From Marinoscillum furvescens DSM 4134 (GTDB lineage Bacteria > Bacteroidota > Bacteroidia > Cytophagales > Cyclobacteriaceae): a stretch of 64,000 nucleotides of DNA. The DNA is taken from the NCBI RefSeq assembly GCF_003386095.1, contig NZ_QREG01000006.1:89288-153287 (forward strand), in the 5' to 3' direction. The notes under the pieces are model-generated. The model was not told where the DNA came from, did no database searches, and worked only from the letters and a program-made list of their open reading frames with translations. This document shows positions 26,425 to 35,106 of the stretch, piece by piece. The translations under genes and the position numbers were made by a program. Positions within the stretch are counted from its first letter, which is position 1. Each line of letters begins with the position of its first letter.

Positions 26425-27954
26425 TCAGCTTTCCAGCAGAGAAGCTTGTGGCAATGGCACATTGTTTTCCTTTCTCCATTTCGTCAGTTCCATCAGCAGC
26501 CGCGAAGCGATTTCTGGTTTATCATCCACCAGGTTTTCACGCTCCGCCAGATCTTTTTCCAGGTCATACAGCTCCACTTTGCCATCGTTCAGAAATTGAA
26601 TGAGTTTCCATTTCCTCTTTCTAATAATGCTACAAGGCGGGTTTTTGTAGCGGCTGCCGATGTGCCAATACAGTGGTCGTTCCTCTGAGGACTTGTTTAG
26701 ATAATGAGGCACCAGACTTTGGCCATCGAGCACGCCAGTGTAATCGCTGATCCCAGCTAGCTCCAGAAAAGTTGGAAAATAGTCGAGCCCTGAAATGAGG
26801 ACATCAGTCTGTCCGGGGCTGATCTTACCACGCCAATGAGCCAATGCAGGCACCCTTAACCCTCCTTCGTAAACGGTTCCTTTCGCTCCTCTAAGGCGAT
26901 TGTTCGTACTCTGTAGTCCGTTAAAGCCATTGTCTGAGGTTAATACAATCAGCGTGTTTTGGCGTAAACCTTGCGCATCCAAATGCTCCAGCAAACGCCC
27001 GACATTATCGTCCAGCGACTGGATCATCGTAGCATACCCCGCGATCTCTTCCAGCCTTTTGGTGCCTTGCCCTGTGACAGAGTCTGGTAGCTTGTTCATA
27101 AACTTTTCCCACCAGACAGAGTCCCGAACTACTGTAGGCCGATGTGGCGCGTAGTAGTGCAGGTTGACAAAAAATGGATTCTCCTGATTGCGATCTATAA
27201 AGTCAATGGCTTCATCCGTGAGCCGATCCGTGAGCCACTCATCAGATGGCTTATCTTCGATAAACGGATTTTTGAACGGGGCTATATAACCACCGCTGGG
27301 CGCTTTGTAGCCCAAATCATATCCCCTAGCCGGATCTCCCCACCAGGTACCTCCCACATTTTTATGGAATCCACGCCCCTTCGGATAGTAGGCTTGCACT
27401 TCATCCGATAAATGACTTTTAAGCCAGCTCAAGTCTCCATTTGCCGGCTGACTTAGTGGCTCTTCAAAAGGGTATTCTTTTGCTGTTTCCGCTAAAGGGT
27501 CCGGCCCTACTATGTGCCATTTTCCTATGTGAATGAGGTTGTATCCCGAATCTCTTAAAGGTTCGGAATATACTGTATGTTCCTTGCCCACCGTCCAGCG
27601 TGAATAGAGGTTTTGCTCTGGGGCATGCTTTTTTTCCAACACAGGCACGTTGTAAACCTGCGTCCTAAACGACTGCTTGCCTGTAAGCAGTGCTGCGCGA
27701 GAAGGTGAGCATGTGGGGTACATATACGCCTGATTGAAAACCAGACTTTGTTTTGCCAGGGCATCCAGATTTGGCGTTTCAAACCACTGACTGCCCATAA
27801 AACCAACATCCTGCCACCCCAAATCATCGGCCATGATGAAGATGATGTTGGGCTTATCGGACGTAGGCTCGGCACACGCTGTACTCAGCAGTACCAGCAA
27901 AAGTATGATGAGCTTATTTCGATATATTATGTCCACATTGGTTTTCATTTGCAT
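26425..27954 (-). CDS. Sulfatase S1 family, lipoprotein (CSPSR)
   Basis: Formylglycine sulfatase, 509 residues. Lipobox LSTAC (Cys27), MADDLGWQDVGFMG at 41-54, maturation motif CSPSR with Cys82, an extended insertion after it (TVYSEPLRDSGYNLIHIGKWHIVG), NLHYYAPHRP, LTSDNGFN and the C-terminal RKRKWKLIQF. It lies between the GH29 fucosidase (12 bases) and GH95 (33 bases). The position between two fucosidase-family enzymes suggests, but does not prove, that it removes sulfate from fucose. Confidence 0.93.
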   Translation of the reverse strand: MQMKTNVDIIYRNKLIILLLVLLSTACAEPTSDKPNIIFIMADDLGWQDVGFMGSQWFETPNLDALAKQSLVFNQAYMYPTCSPSRAALLTGKQSFRTQVYNVPVLEKKHAPEQNLYSRWTVGKEHTVYSEPLRDSGYNLIHIGKWHIVGPDPLAETAKEYPFEEPLSQPANGDLSWLKSHLSDEVQAYYPKGRGFHKNVGGTWWGDPARGYDLGYKAPSGGYIAPFKNPFIEDKPSDEWLTDRLTDEAIDFIDRNQENPFFVNLHYYAPHRPTVVRDSVWWEKFMNKLPDSVTGQGTKRLEEIAGYATMIQSLDDNVGRLLEHLDAQGLRQNTLIVLTSDNGFNGLQSTNNRLRGAKGTVYEGGLRVPALAHWRGKISPGQTDVLISGLDYFPTFLELAGISDYTGVLDGQSLVPHYLNKSSEERPLYWHIGSRYKNPPCSIIRKRKWKLIQFLNDGKVELYDLEKDLAERENLVDDKPEIASRLLMELTKWRKENNVPLPQASLLES

Positions 27955-27966
27955 ACTAGCACCTGC

Positions 27967-29583
27967 TTAATGATTCCCATCCAAATCCACCTTTTTCGTG
28001 CCTTTAAAGGCATTGTCTACATTCTGCTCTATCGCATTTGGTGTGTGCTGCTCACGGCTGGTCTGTATCTCAAAAGCCCAGGCATGCTGACTTTTACCTA
28101 AGTCAGCAGGTGGAACGATGGTAAGTCCATTCGAATCCATACTCCATTCGACAGCCCCATCAGCCCCAAGTAGCTTCACGGATTTAACCTCATTCTGCCC
28201 CCAGTCTTCAGTTCCCTCAATGGTGAATTCACCTGTAGGCCGATCCAAAGCGATGGCGTAGAGGTTTTTTCCTTTGGTGGTGAAGGCCAGGTTTCCTGCC
28301 TCCTGGTGGTTGATCTTCCAGTAGCGGGTGCCATAAATAGCCTCACCGTTGATACTCAGCCACTCACCCATCGCCTTTAGGCGCTCCACTTGCTCGGGCA
28401 CCAATGTACCATCTGCCTTCGGACCAATGTTGATCAGGAAGTTGCCATTGCGACTTATCACTTCCACCATTTCGTGGATCACACCCGCTATACTTTTGTA
28501 GGTATCACCTTCCAGGTATCCGAAAGACGTACCAAACGTGGTGCAGCTTTGCCATTTAGGGCCTATGGTTTTGAGCTTCAGGTTATCTTTTTCAAAACAG
28601 CCCACTCCATCTGGCCAATTGCGATTTCTACCTTTATTGTTGACATAAACTTCCTGTCCGTTAGCTGCTCCATTGTTCATAAAGTCGGTGATCAGCAGTC
28701 GGCATTGGTCATACAGGTATTTGATCTCTGGCTTGAAAACTTTTGGCTCCACCTGAGTATTGTTGCCATCGCGAGTGAAGATCGGAATATCATCTATCCA
28801 CAGCATATCGGGCTGATATTTTGCCTGAATCTCTTTCCATCGAGCTACATACTCATCAATGGCTTCTTTGCTAAAGCCAAAGGGCCCATAAAGTCTTTCT
28901 GCTTCGGGCATGCGCTCAATTTCCTCCAGAATGTCTGGACGCGGCTTAGCATCCACCACGTACTTTTTCGTGGTAAAAAAGCTGGTGTGTCTTTCTCTAT
29001 GATAGGAAGGAGCGTATTTCAGTCCCTTCTTTCGCACGGCTACCCCCAGATCCCCAACAAGGTCCCTTTTTGGGCCCATATCCACGGCATTCCACGGAGT
29101 GATTTCAGAATCCCAGTTGGCCCATCCGTCATGGTGCTCGGCTGTAAACACCACATATTTGGCGCCCACCTCAGCAAAAAGCTGTGCCCACTCGTCCGGG
29201 TTCCACTTTTCTGCTTTGAACATGGGGATGATGTCCTTGTAACCAAACTCCGGAGGTGCCGCTCCGAATCGCTCTCTCAGGTACGGATAGTAGTGGGCAG
29301 TATCATCATAAATCAGTTTCGGCACGTGCTCAGCATATCCCCTTCCGCCTTTGCGATAGCCGATGGCACTATAGGGCCCCCAGTGTATGAATATGCCAAT
29401 TTTACCGTCATTGAACCAATCTGGCACGGGCATTTGCTGGAGCGACTCCCAACTACCATCATAGGGAGGCTGTTGTGCTTCAGCTTGAGCACCTTTCGGC
29501 TGACAGGACACCATCCAAAGGCTAACAAGGAGCACGTTAAGCAAGACAACCACTGATCTACAGATACTTAAATTCGATTTCAT
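27967..29583 (-). CDS. GH29 alpha-L-fucosidase lipoprotein
   Basis: Retaining alpha-L-fucosidase family protein. Lipobox MVSC (Cys27). Motifs: WFNDGKIGIFIHWG at 56-69, the typical start of the barrel; EHHDGWANW at 149-157, contacting the sugar; and MLWIDDIP with the nucleophile Asp264. A C-terminal beta-sandwich follows from about residue 430. Length 538 is in the family range. The ATG overlaps the SGNH esterase stop as ATGA. With GH95 it is the main evidence for fucose in the substrate, though some GH29 members accept sulfated or other sugars. Confidence 0.92.
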   Translation of the reverse strand: MKSNLSICRSVVVLLNVLLVSLWMVSCQPKGAQAEAQQPPYDGSWESLQQMPVPDWFNDGKIGIFIHWGPYSAIGYRKGGRGYAEHVPKLIYDDTAHYYPYLRERFGAAPPEFGYKDIIPMFKAEKWNPDEWAQLFAEVGAKYVVFTAEHHDGWANWDSEITPWNAVDMGPKRDLVGDLGVAVRKKGLKYAPSYHRERHTSFFTTKKYVVDAKPRPDILEEIERMPEAERLYGPFGFSKEAIDEYVARWKEIQAKYQPDMLWIDDIPIFTRDGNNTQVEPKVFKPEIKYLYDQCRLLITDFMNNGAANGQEVYVNNKGRNRNWPDGVGCFEKDNLKLKTIGPKWQSCTTFGTSFGYLEGDTYKSIAGVIHEMVEVISRNGNFLINIGPKADGTLVPEQVERLKAMGEWLSINGEAIYGTRYWKINHQEAGNLAFTTKGKNLYAIALDRPTGEFTIEGTEDWGQNEVKSVKLLGADGAVEWSMDSNGLTIVPPADLGKSQHAWAFEIQTSREQHTPNAIEQNVDNAFKGTKKVDLDGNH

Positions 29584-30239
29584 TTTAACTGCTTTTTCAA
29601 ATAGTTAGAAATGTGTTTCCCTAGCTTCTCACTTCCCTTTTCGGTATAGTGCACATCATCATCTCCTTTGCCGTATTTGCGGTGAATTCGCCTGGATTTG
29701 GCGTAGATATCGTTAACTGCTACACCGTGCGCTTTCATGATTTTCTTAGCCACTGCATTGTAGCGCTGCGCGTCTTCAGAAAACCTTCCAGCTTCTTCTT
29801 CCGGCACGTAGGTTGTAGTTACGAAGATGAGCTCAGCATCTGAGTACTTTTTGATGAGCCGCACCAGCGAGTCCAGATTGGTTTCGTATTCTTCCAGACT
29901 GTAGGTAATGGTACCGTTTACTTTGTCTCTCTGACCTTGCACCTGTGACTCAGGATGTCGATAGCACAAATCCCACAATCCCCAATTGAAGTGAATGATG
30001 TCCCAATCCGTTTCGCCGATCCAATCTTTGATATGCTTCAGGCCATTTCCGGTATGCTTACCATTCCCCGGATTGTGAACAACTTCTGCGATCCCGTCCA
30101 GGTTTTGTTGAACAAATGGCGTATAGCCATTGGAAATAGAATCCCCGATGATGAGCACTTGCTTTTTCTTGGTTTGAAAAGCAGCAACGGTTGTCAGTAG
30201 AATTAATAAAACACCTACTCTTATAATGGTCTTATTCAT
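29580..30239 (-). CDS. SGNH/GDSL family esterase
   Basis: Predicted periplasmic carbohydrate esterase of 219 residues. Signal peptide about 1-21. SGNH blocks: IIGDSISNGY with the nucleophile Ser34, an Asn-containing block FNWGLWDL (Asn85) and the catalytic pair in DDDVHYTEKG (Asp194 and His197). It overlaps both neighbours (8 bases with the GH117-like gene, 4 with GH29), so these three are surely one transcription unit. It would remove acetyl or other acyl groups so that the exo-glycosidases can proceed. The acyl group and sugar are unknown. Confidence 0.87.
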   Translation of the reverse strand: MNKTIIRVGVLLILLTTVAAFQTKKKQVLIIGDSISNGYTPFVQQNLDGIAEVVHNPGNGKHTGNGLKHIKDWIGETDWDIIHFNWGLWDLCYRHPESQVQGQRDKVNGTITYSLEEYETNLDSLVRLIKKYSDAELIFVTTTYVPEEEAGRFSEDAQRYNAVAKKIMKAHGVAVNDIYAKSRRIHRKYGKGDDDVHYTEKGSEKLGKHISNYLKKQLK

Positions 30240-31212
30240 TTATCAATAGTTTTGGTTCCGGCCATTTCAGGTCATAGCGACGTAAAAACGGAAGGCTGCC
30301 TTCTTCACTGGCAATCTCAAGCCCCCAGGTAATTGGACTAATATTCGCACTTCCTGCAAAGTGATTTGAGCGATAGGCTCCAGCTGCTGCTGGGCCATTT
30401 ACCTGATAGTGTTTTTTGAAGTGTAAACCGTCCGAAGCATACATCACCGAACGGGTGATTTCCGGAGGACCTGTACCATCGATCATGGCTGCTACTCCTG
30501 AACCTTGCGGCCATACCAGCACCGCATGATTACCGGGGATAATTGGGTTATCCTCATATTTCTTGTAAGGACCTTCCGGGTTGTCTGCCACAGCCACTCC
30601 CATCTTGGTTTCATGAGGGCTTTTATCGATTTGGCGTCCTTTGTAGTACAGCCAATACTTCCCTTCCCTGACAATCATGCAAGCATCATCTATCAGGTAG
30701 CTATCAAAGTCTTCCGCCTGCTGGCTGTTTGTAAGAATGGGATTGATTGATAGCTTTTCCCATGGCCCGTCAGGAGTGTCTGATACCGCCAATCCAATTT
30801 TGGAATCAGGCTTAAATCCTTTTCCATAGTTTTTAGAAACCCCCGTATAAAAAAGCCAATAACGTCCTTTCGCCACCATGATGTTCGGGGTAAAAACACT
30901 ACCCGCATCCCACGATCCTGCCTGACCTTTAGCAATACACTCTCCTCGTTCTGTCCAGGTGTACCCATCAGGAGAAGTCGCATACCACACCGTAGCATTG
31001 TAGCCGGTCTTCTGCGGACCTTTGGAGTACCACACGTAATACTGACTGTCCACCTTAATGATGTCACTAGGATCTCTGCGCATTACTCCCTGCTCCCGGC
31101 CAATTCCCGTCACCTCAGTATAAGATACCTTAACAGTATCAAGTCCATCCTGAAAGGGATCGGTTATTAATAGAAAACAGAGCATAAGTAAAGTGGAGAG
31201 ACTCGTCATCAT
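30232..31212 (-). CDS. GH117/GH43-like five-bladed propeller glycosidase (copy B)
   Basis: Second propeller enzyme, related to the one at 23031-24053 along its whole length. N-terminal hydrophobic segment (1-16) without a lipobox, unlike copy A. Motifs: MRRDPSDIIKV (Asp47/50), VWYATSPDGYTW, GSWDAGSVFTPN (Asp102), FDSYLIDDACMI (Asp175/176), YYKGRQI and GNHAVLVWPQGSGV with His229. It has the GH117-like arrangement. It overlaps the DUF6786 gene by 4 bases (ATGA) and the SGNH gene by 8 bases. Keeping two diverged copies suggests two linkages or two sulfation states of one sugar. Confidence 0.75.
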   Translation of the reverse strand: MMTSLSTLLMLCFLLITDPFQDGLDTVKVSYTEVTGIGREQGVMRRDPSDIIKVDSQYYVWYSKGPQKTGYNATVWYATSPDGYTWTERGECIAKGQAGSWDAGSVFTPNIMVAKGRYWLFYTGVSKNYGKGFKPDSKIGLAVSDTPDGPWEKLSINPILTNSQQAEDFDSYLIDDACMIVREGKYWLYYKGRQIDKSPHETKMGVAVADNPEGPYKKYEDNPIIPGNHAVLVWPQGSGVAAMIDGTGPPEITRSVMYASDGLHFKKHYQVNGPAAAGAYRSNHFAGSANISPITWGLEIASEEGSLPFLRRYDLKWPEPKLLINE

Positions 31213-32465
31213 TTCTCCTTATTTAAAACGGACTCTATTTCCACGAGCGACACACCTAAAACCTGTACGGCAATACGATTGAGAGCTTTTTCATCCCCTT
31301 CGAAATGGCACGTGAGCTGCACGTGAGTTCCAGCTTCGCCAGACTTGAGGGCGAGTGCCGGTGAGGATGTTTCCAGTTCGTAAAACGGTCCTAATGGCTT
31401 GGCTCCAGGCTCTGGAGGTCCATCATTGTAAGAATTGACTACATCACCGGCATAAGGCGCGTCCTGAATCTCCCACATGGAGTTTACATAATCTGTCACA
31501 CCTTCCGGTTGATTGTATTTTACGATCGTCAAGATACCATTGGCGGCATCATACGAACCCAGCACATCTTTGGCCCGCTGTGGCGACAAACCAATCTTGC
31601 TGCGGAACTGGCCATCACCAGAGAAGAACAGCACACTGTCCCTAACTACCAGCCGATCCTCAGGCACTTTGCCAAAATAAGCGTCATTGACAGCAGGCCC
31701 AAGGTCTTCGGCACTGCCAGGCTTGAAAGGAATCACCACGGTGGTGGCAGGCGAGTGGTTAAACATACCCAAAAGCCAAATAGACAGCAGTCCCGATTCT
31801 TTTTCCCAATCCTGATTTCCTACATTGGTCAGCGAGTTGGTAGTTTGGTAAGCTACTACGCTGAGTTCCTTTTGTGGGGCTACACCCAACGCCTCAAAAA
31901 CCTCTTCTGCCGCCAGCACTTCTACTTTGCGCTCAATGGCCATATCAAACTCGAAACCAGAGTAGTTGGTTAGGGACGCATTTTTAGTAAATACAGCACT
32001 GCTTTTCGTCTGCGATAATATCTCAAAAGGCTCCAGATCGATCAGTCTGGGTGTGTACCAGTTGTCAAGGTTAAAGTCTGCACCATTTTCGAAGAAAATA
32101 GAATACTGACCACCCTCCGGCCCCAACCAAAAGCGCTCCTCACCACCGTAGACGTTGATGTGCTCCATGGTGTCACCTGAGGCAAAAAGCTCGCGGTTGA
32201 TCCAGCCGAAACTACGTCCTTCACGCCCGCGGGCACTACTCGTCATCACACGACCCTGAAGCGCTGGAGATACAGCCACTCTGCCTTGTCCGTCAGGAGC
32301 ATTGAGGTTAAGTATGTCGGTGTACTTGCTCATAAAGTCCACATCGTCGGCATACGTGTCGTATGCTTCAGGTGTAGACGTCTGCTGGTCGGACTTTTGA
32401 GGGGTACAGCCTATCATGCCTAAAACACATGCCAGTACCAGGGGTGTGATGATGTTTATTTTCAT
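31209..32465 (-). CDS. DUF6786 family lipoprotein, mutarotase-like
   Basis: Lipoprotein of 418 residues (lipobox MIGC, Cys20). It matches my memory of DUF6786, a family without established function. Phrases such as YGGEERFWLGPEGGQYSIFF and VAYQTTNSLTN, and alternating strands throughout, recall the galactose-mutarotase/GH-associated beta-sandwich fold. No known catalytic triad can be assigned. It lies 5 bases after GH116 copy B and overlaps the GH117-like copy B in an ATGA, so it is embedded among the glycosidases. It may be an epimerase, a carbohydrate-binding partner or an unrecognised hydrolase or lyase. Confidence 0.65.
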   Translation of the reverse strand: MKINIITPLVLACVLGMIGCTPQKSDQQTSTPEAYDTYADDVDFMSKYTDILNLNAPDGQGRVAVSPALQGRVMTSSARGREGRSFGWINRELFASGDTMEHINVYGGEERFWLGPEGGQYSIFFENGADFNLDNWYTPRLIDLEPFEILSQTKSSAVFTKNASLTNYSGFEFDMAIERKVEVLAAEEVFEALGVAPQKELSVVAYQTTNSLTNVGNQDWEKESGLLSIWLLGMFNHSPATTVVIPFKPGSAEDLGPAVNDAYFGKVPEDRLVVRDSVLFFSGDGQFRSKIGLSPQRAKDVLGSYDAANGILTIVKYNQPEGVTDYVNSMWEIQDAPYAGDVVNSYNDGPPEPGAKPLGPFYELETSSPALALKSGEAGTHVQLTCHFEGDEKALNRIAVQVLGVSLVEIESVLNKEK

Positions 32466-32470
32466 TGCTT

Positions 32471-35077
32471 TTATCTTTTGACGTTAAAGGCAACCGTCTT
32501 GCCTTCTTCAAATTCTTTTTTAGCATCGAATTTCACCGTTCCAAAGTCCCTCAATTCGAAGGCTTGAAGTGACATACTGCCGCTTAGCACGGTAATGGCT
32601 ACTTGCTTCAGCTCGTCCTCTCCTGAAATTTCCACCGTGCCATACTGATAGCCATTGGACCAGAAAAAGGAGCCGTTTGCGTCGTTAAATTTCATGGATT
32701 GATCTACCGCTGAGTATTGAAAACCTGTGGTAGCCAATATCCCTGCCCAGGCCACCATGCTTCTGGCATAGTGATGCCCGGCCTCCGCCTCATTGAAAGG
32801 ACTTCTTTTCCGTCCGTCGTAGCGTTCTCTGATGTTTCGAATGCATTTGAGGCCATCTTCCGTCTGGCCTTCCTGAAGCATGCCTATAGCAGCTGTATAC
32901 TCAAAGCCAGTCATCACCTCGGTAAAATAAGGGAATGGCTTTGCAGGTCGCTCTCCCGGATAAGCCGCCATCAGCAAGGCAGACTCATCGCCCAGTGCAT
33001 AGGAACGGTGAAAATTGGCATGGGAAGCCATCTTTTCCACGTAATTGTATTTCATGATGGACTGTAGGGTGGTCTTTATGTTTTCCTCATTGGCCAAATA
33101 TCCCAGCCCAACAAGGTGAGCAAAAAACTGTCCTACCAGCTGATCTACCAGTACACCTTCCCCCAGCTGAAAATCTGGTGAGGTGAGGTCGATCGCATTT
33201 TTACCGCTGGTAATCTCCATGAGTGATTCAGCTACATTATCTGCTGACATGGGTGGTTGGATGATCTGTTCGTAGTACTCTCCATTGAACAGGTTGGCAT
33301 CCATCCATGCGGATCCATTTTTGTATAGTTTTTGGCAGGTTTTTGCGAATTTCCTATCACCTAAGTAGGTCGCCATTTCGGCAGACGCCTTCAGCGCACC
33401 GAGGTACCAAAAGGCCATTTGCGGATTGGGGCCAAAGTACTCTACGTCCATGGTGTTGTGCTGCGAACCTTCCATCACACCGTCTTTGTCGGCATCCCAT
33501 CCACCGGGAATCCAGCAAAACTCCAAAGTTTTTTTCACCATTGGCCAGTGCTCTTTCAAGAACGCATCATCTCCTGACAGGTGCCAGTCGCGGTAAAACT
33601 TCATGACAGCCCCCATCTGCCCATCGGCAGCTGCCTTCCCCCACTTCTGTGCTGAGTCTAGCGGAAGGTAGGCTCGGAAACTCATCAGGCCAGTATCATC
33701 GGTAGCATATCCATACTCCACGTCCCGCATCGTTTTCGCTAATTCACCAAAGAGAAAGGCGGTGGTCTGTTCGTAATTCCACACATGAGTACAGGAACCA
33801 AAGCAAGAGCCATGACCATCAAAAAGCCCTTCCCAACCCAAAAAGTGACCGCTTTCGATCCTAAATGCGAGTTGTGTTCGCAAATGCGCCAGGTTAAACA
33901 GCGCGGCCTCTTTTACCTCCTCGGGAATGTCACTTCCCAACACGGCATTTACAAAAGTCACGGTTTTAGTTTCCAGCTCGTCTAATCGTGGAAGTGTTTT
34001 GGCAAGCACATCCCAAGAGTCTGTATAGTGCTTAGCGTAGTAGTTGCCCACAGTTGCTTTGATCAGTTTTTGAAATCCGGGCTTGTCCCAGGTTTGTCGG
34101 TTGGGGAAGTGCCAGCTAATCAAAAAACGAAAGTTTTTGGTCTCACCTGCTCTGAGTGTAGTTTTTACAGCTAGTGAACCCATTGGAGCATTGGCGTTCG
34201 GGTTTTCTCGCGGTTCCAATACGCCATCAGCGCTGAAGTCATCCCAAAAATCCAATCGTTTTTTATCCCATCGACTGGTCATAGGTTGCCAGGCTGTGCG
34301 GTAGGTAGTTTGCCCTTCATTGAGCGAAACAAAACTCATGGTTCCCCATTGCTCGCTGGCGGGATCTACACATTCTGAAGTATAATGAATGCCTTTCACT
34401 CCATCTTCTTCTCTGTAGTGGTTGACATTCCCTTGAGCCTTACCTCTATTCCCGTCAAACCCAATGAAATTTTGGATGGACCCAGATAAAGAAATGGTCA
34501 GATCTTCATTGCTTGTATTTTTTACCTGATAGTTGAGCACAAAAACCGGGATACTACTGTCGTCAATGTTGCCGGGAATCAGTGGATTGAAGGCTCCTAC
34601 TGTTACCTCCACAGGCAGGTCCTCATCGCTAAGGATGGCACGACCAAAGGGATATGCGGCCTCAAACCGGGCCTTCCCAAATCTCGGCAGTCCATGCTGG
34701 TTCCCTGTGGCTCCCCAAGCCGCTTCGTAGTTATTGATATCTACTGGGCCTTCCAGTAGTCTGGTATGATTATTTCCCTGGTCATCTTCTATGTAAATGG
34801 CGAAAAATGGTCCCTTTTCTTTTACCGGACCTCTGTTCTCCAGAGTAGGATTAAAGCCTTTGGCGGGGCGGTTCATGATCTCCCAGTCTTCCAGCCCACC
34901 TCTACCGGTCAGCGATATGGTGCCTGTACCGATACCACCCACGGGCATTTTGATCTTTTGGATGTGCTCCTGATCATAGGTTTTCAGTACAGGCCATTGG
35001 TCTTGTTGGGCGAATGCAATTTGCGCACCGCTCAACAAAAGCACGAATCCTAAAAGGAAATGGCGGCTGATTTGCAT
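32471..35077 (-). CDS. GH116 glycosidase (copy B)
   Basis: Second GH116 enzyme. The chosen ATG (MQISRHF) gives a good signal peptide; an upstream ATG at 35107 that shares bases with the sulfatase stop (TGATG) is possible and would add ten residues. N-terminal GBA2-type domain with MPVGGIGTGT, catalytic domain with LGWEG (nucleophile Glu, residue 416 from this start) and HNTMDVEYFGPN (acid/base Asp544). It has about 870 residues. It is very similar in layout to copy A at 12676-15240 and, like it, directly follows a sulfatase. It is followed after 5 bases by DUF6786. Confidence 0.88.
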   Translation of the reverse strand: MQISRHFLLGFVLLLSGAQIAFAQQDQWPVLKTYDQEHIQKIKMPVGGIGTGTISLTGRGGLEDWEIMNRPAKGFNPTLENRGPVKEKGPFFAIYIEDDQGNNHTRLLEGPVDINNYEAAWGATGNQHGLPRFGKARFEAAYPFGRAILSDEDLPVEVTVGAFNPLIPGNIDDSSIPVFVLNYQVKNTSNEDLTISLSGSIQNFIGFDGNRGKAQGNVNHYREEDGVKGIHYTSECVDPASEQWGTMSFVSLNEGQTTYRTAWQPMTSRWDKKRLDFWDDFSADGVLEPRENPNANAPMGSLAVKTTLRAGETKNFRFLISWHFPNRQTWDKPGFQKLIKATVGNYYAKHYTDSWDVLAKTLPRLDELETKTVTFVNAVLGSDIPEEVKEAALFNLAHLRTQLAFRIESGHFLGWEGLFDGHGSCFGSCTHVWNYEQTTAFLFGELAKTMRDVEYGYATDDTGLMSFRAYLPLDSAQKWGKAAADGQMGAVMKFYRDWHLSGDDAFLKEHWPMVKKTLEFCWIPGGWDADKDGVMEGSQHNTMDVEYFGPNPQMAFWYLGALKASAEMATYLGDRKFAKTCQKLYKNGSAWMDANLFNGEYYEQIIQPPMSADNVAESLMEITSGKNAIDLTSPDFQLGEGVLVDQLVGQFFAHLVGLGYLANEENIKTTLQSIMKYNYVEKMASHANFHRSYALGDESALLMAAYPGERPAKPFPYFTEVMTGFEYTAAIGMLQEGQTEDGLKCIRNIRERYDGRKRSPFNEAEAGHHYARSMVAWAGILATTGFQYSAVDQSMKFNDANGSFFWSNGYQYGTVEISGEDELKQVAITVLSGSMSLQAFELRDFGTVKFDAKKEFEEGKTVAFNVKR

Positions 35078-35106
35078 GTTTTTGAAAATAGATTGGGCTT
35101 TACACA

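Noticed and set aside
28390-29556. Long plus-strand open frame (388 codons) opposite the GH29 gene
   Set aside because: It is fully antisense to a gene with clear catalytic motifs, its translation shows no domain or export signal, and it has the composition of a shadow frame.
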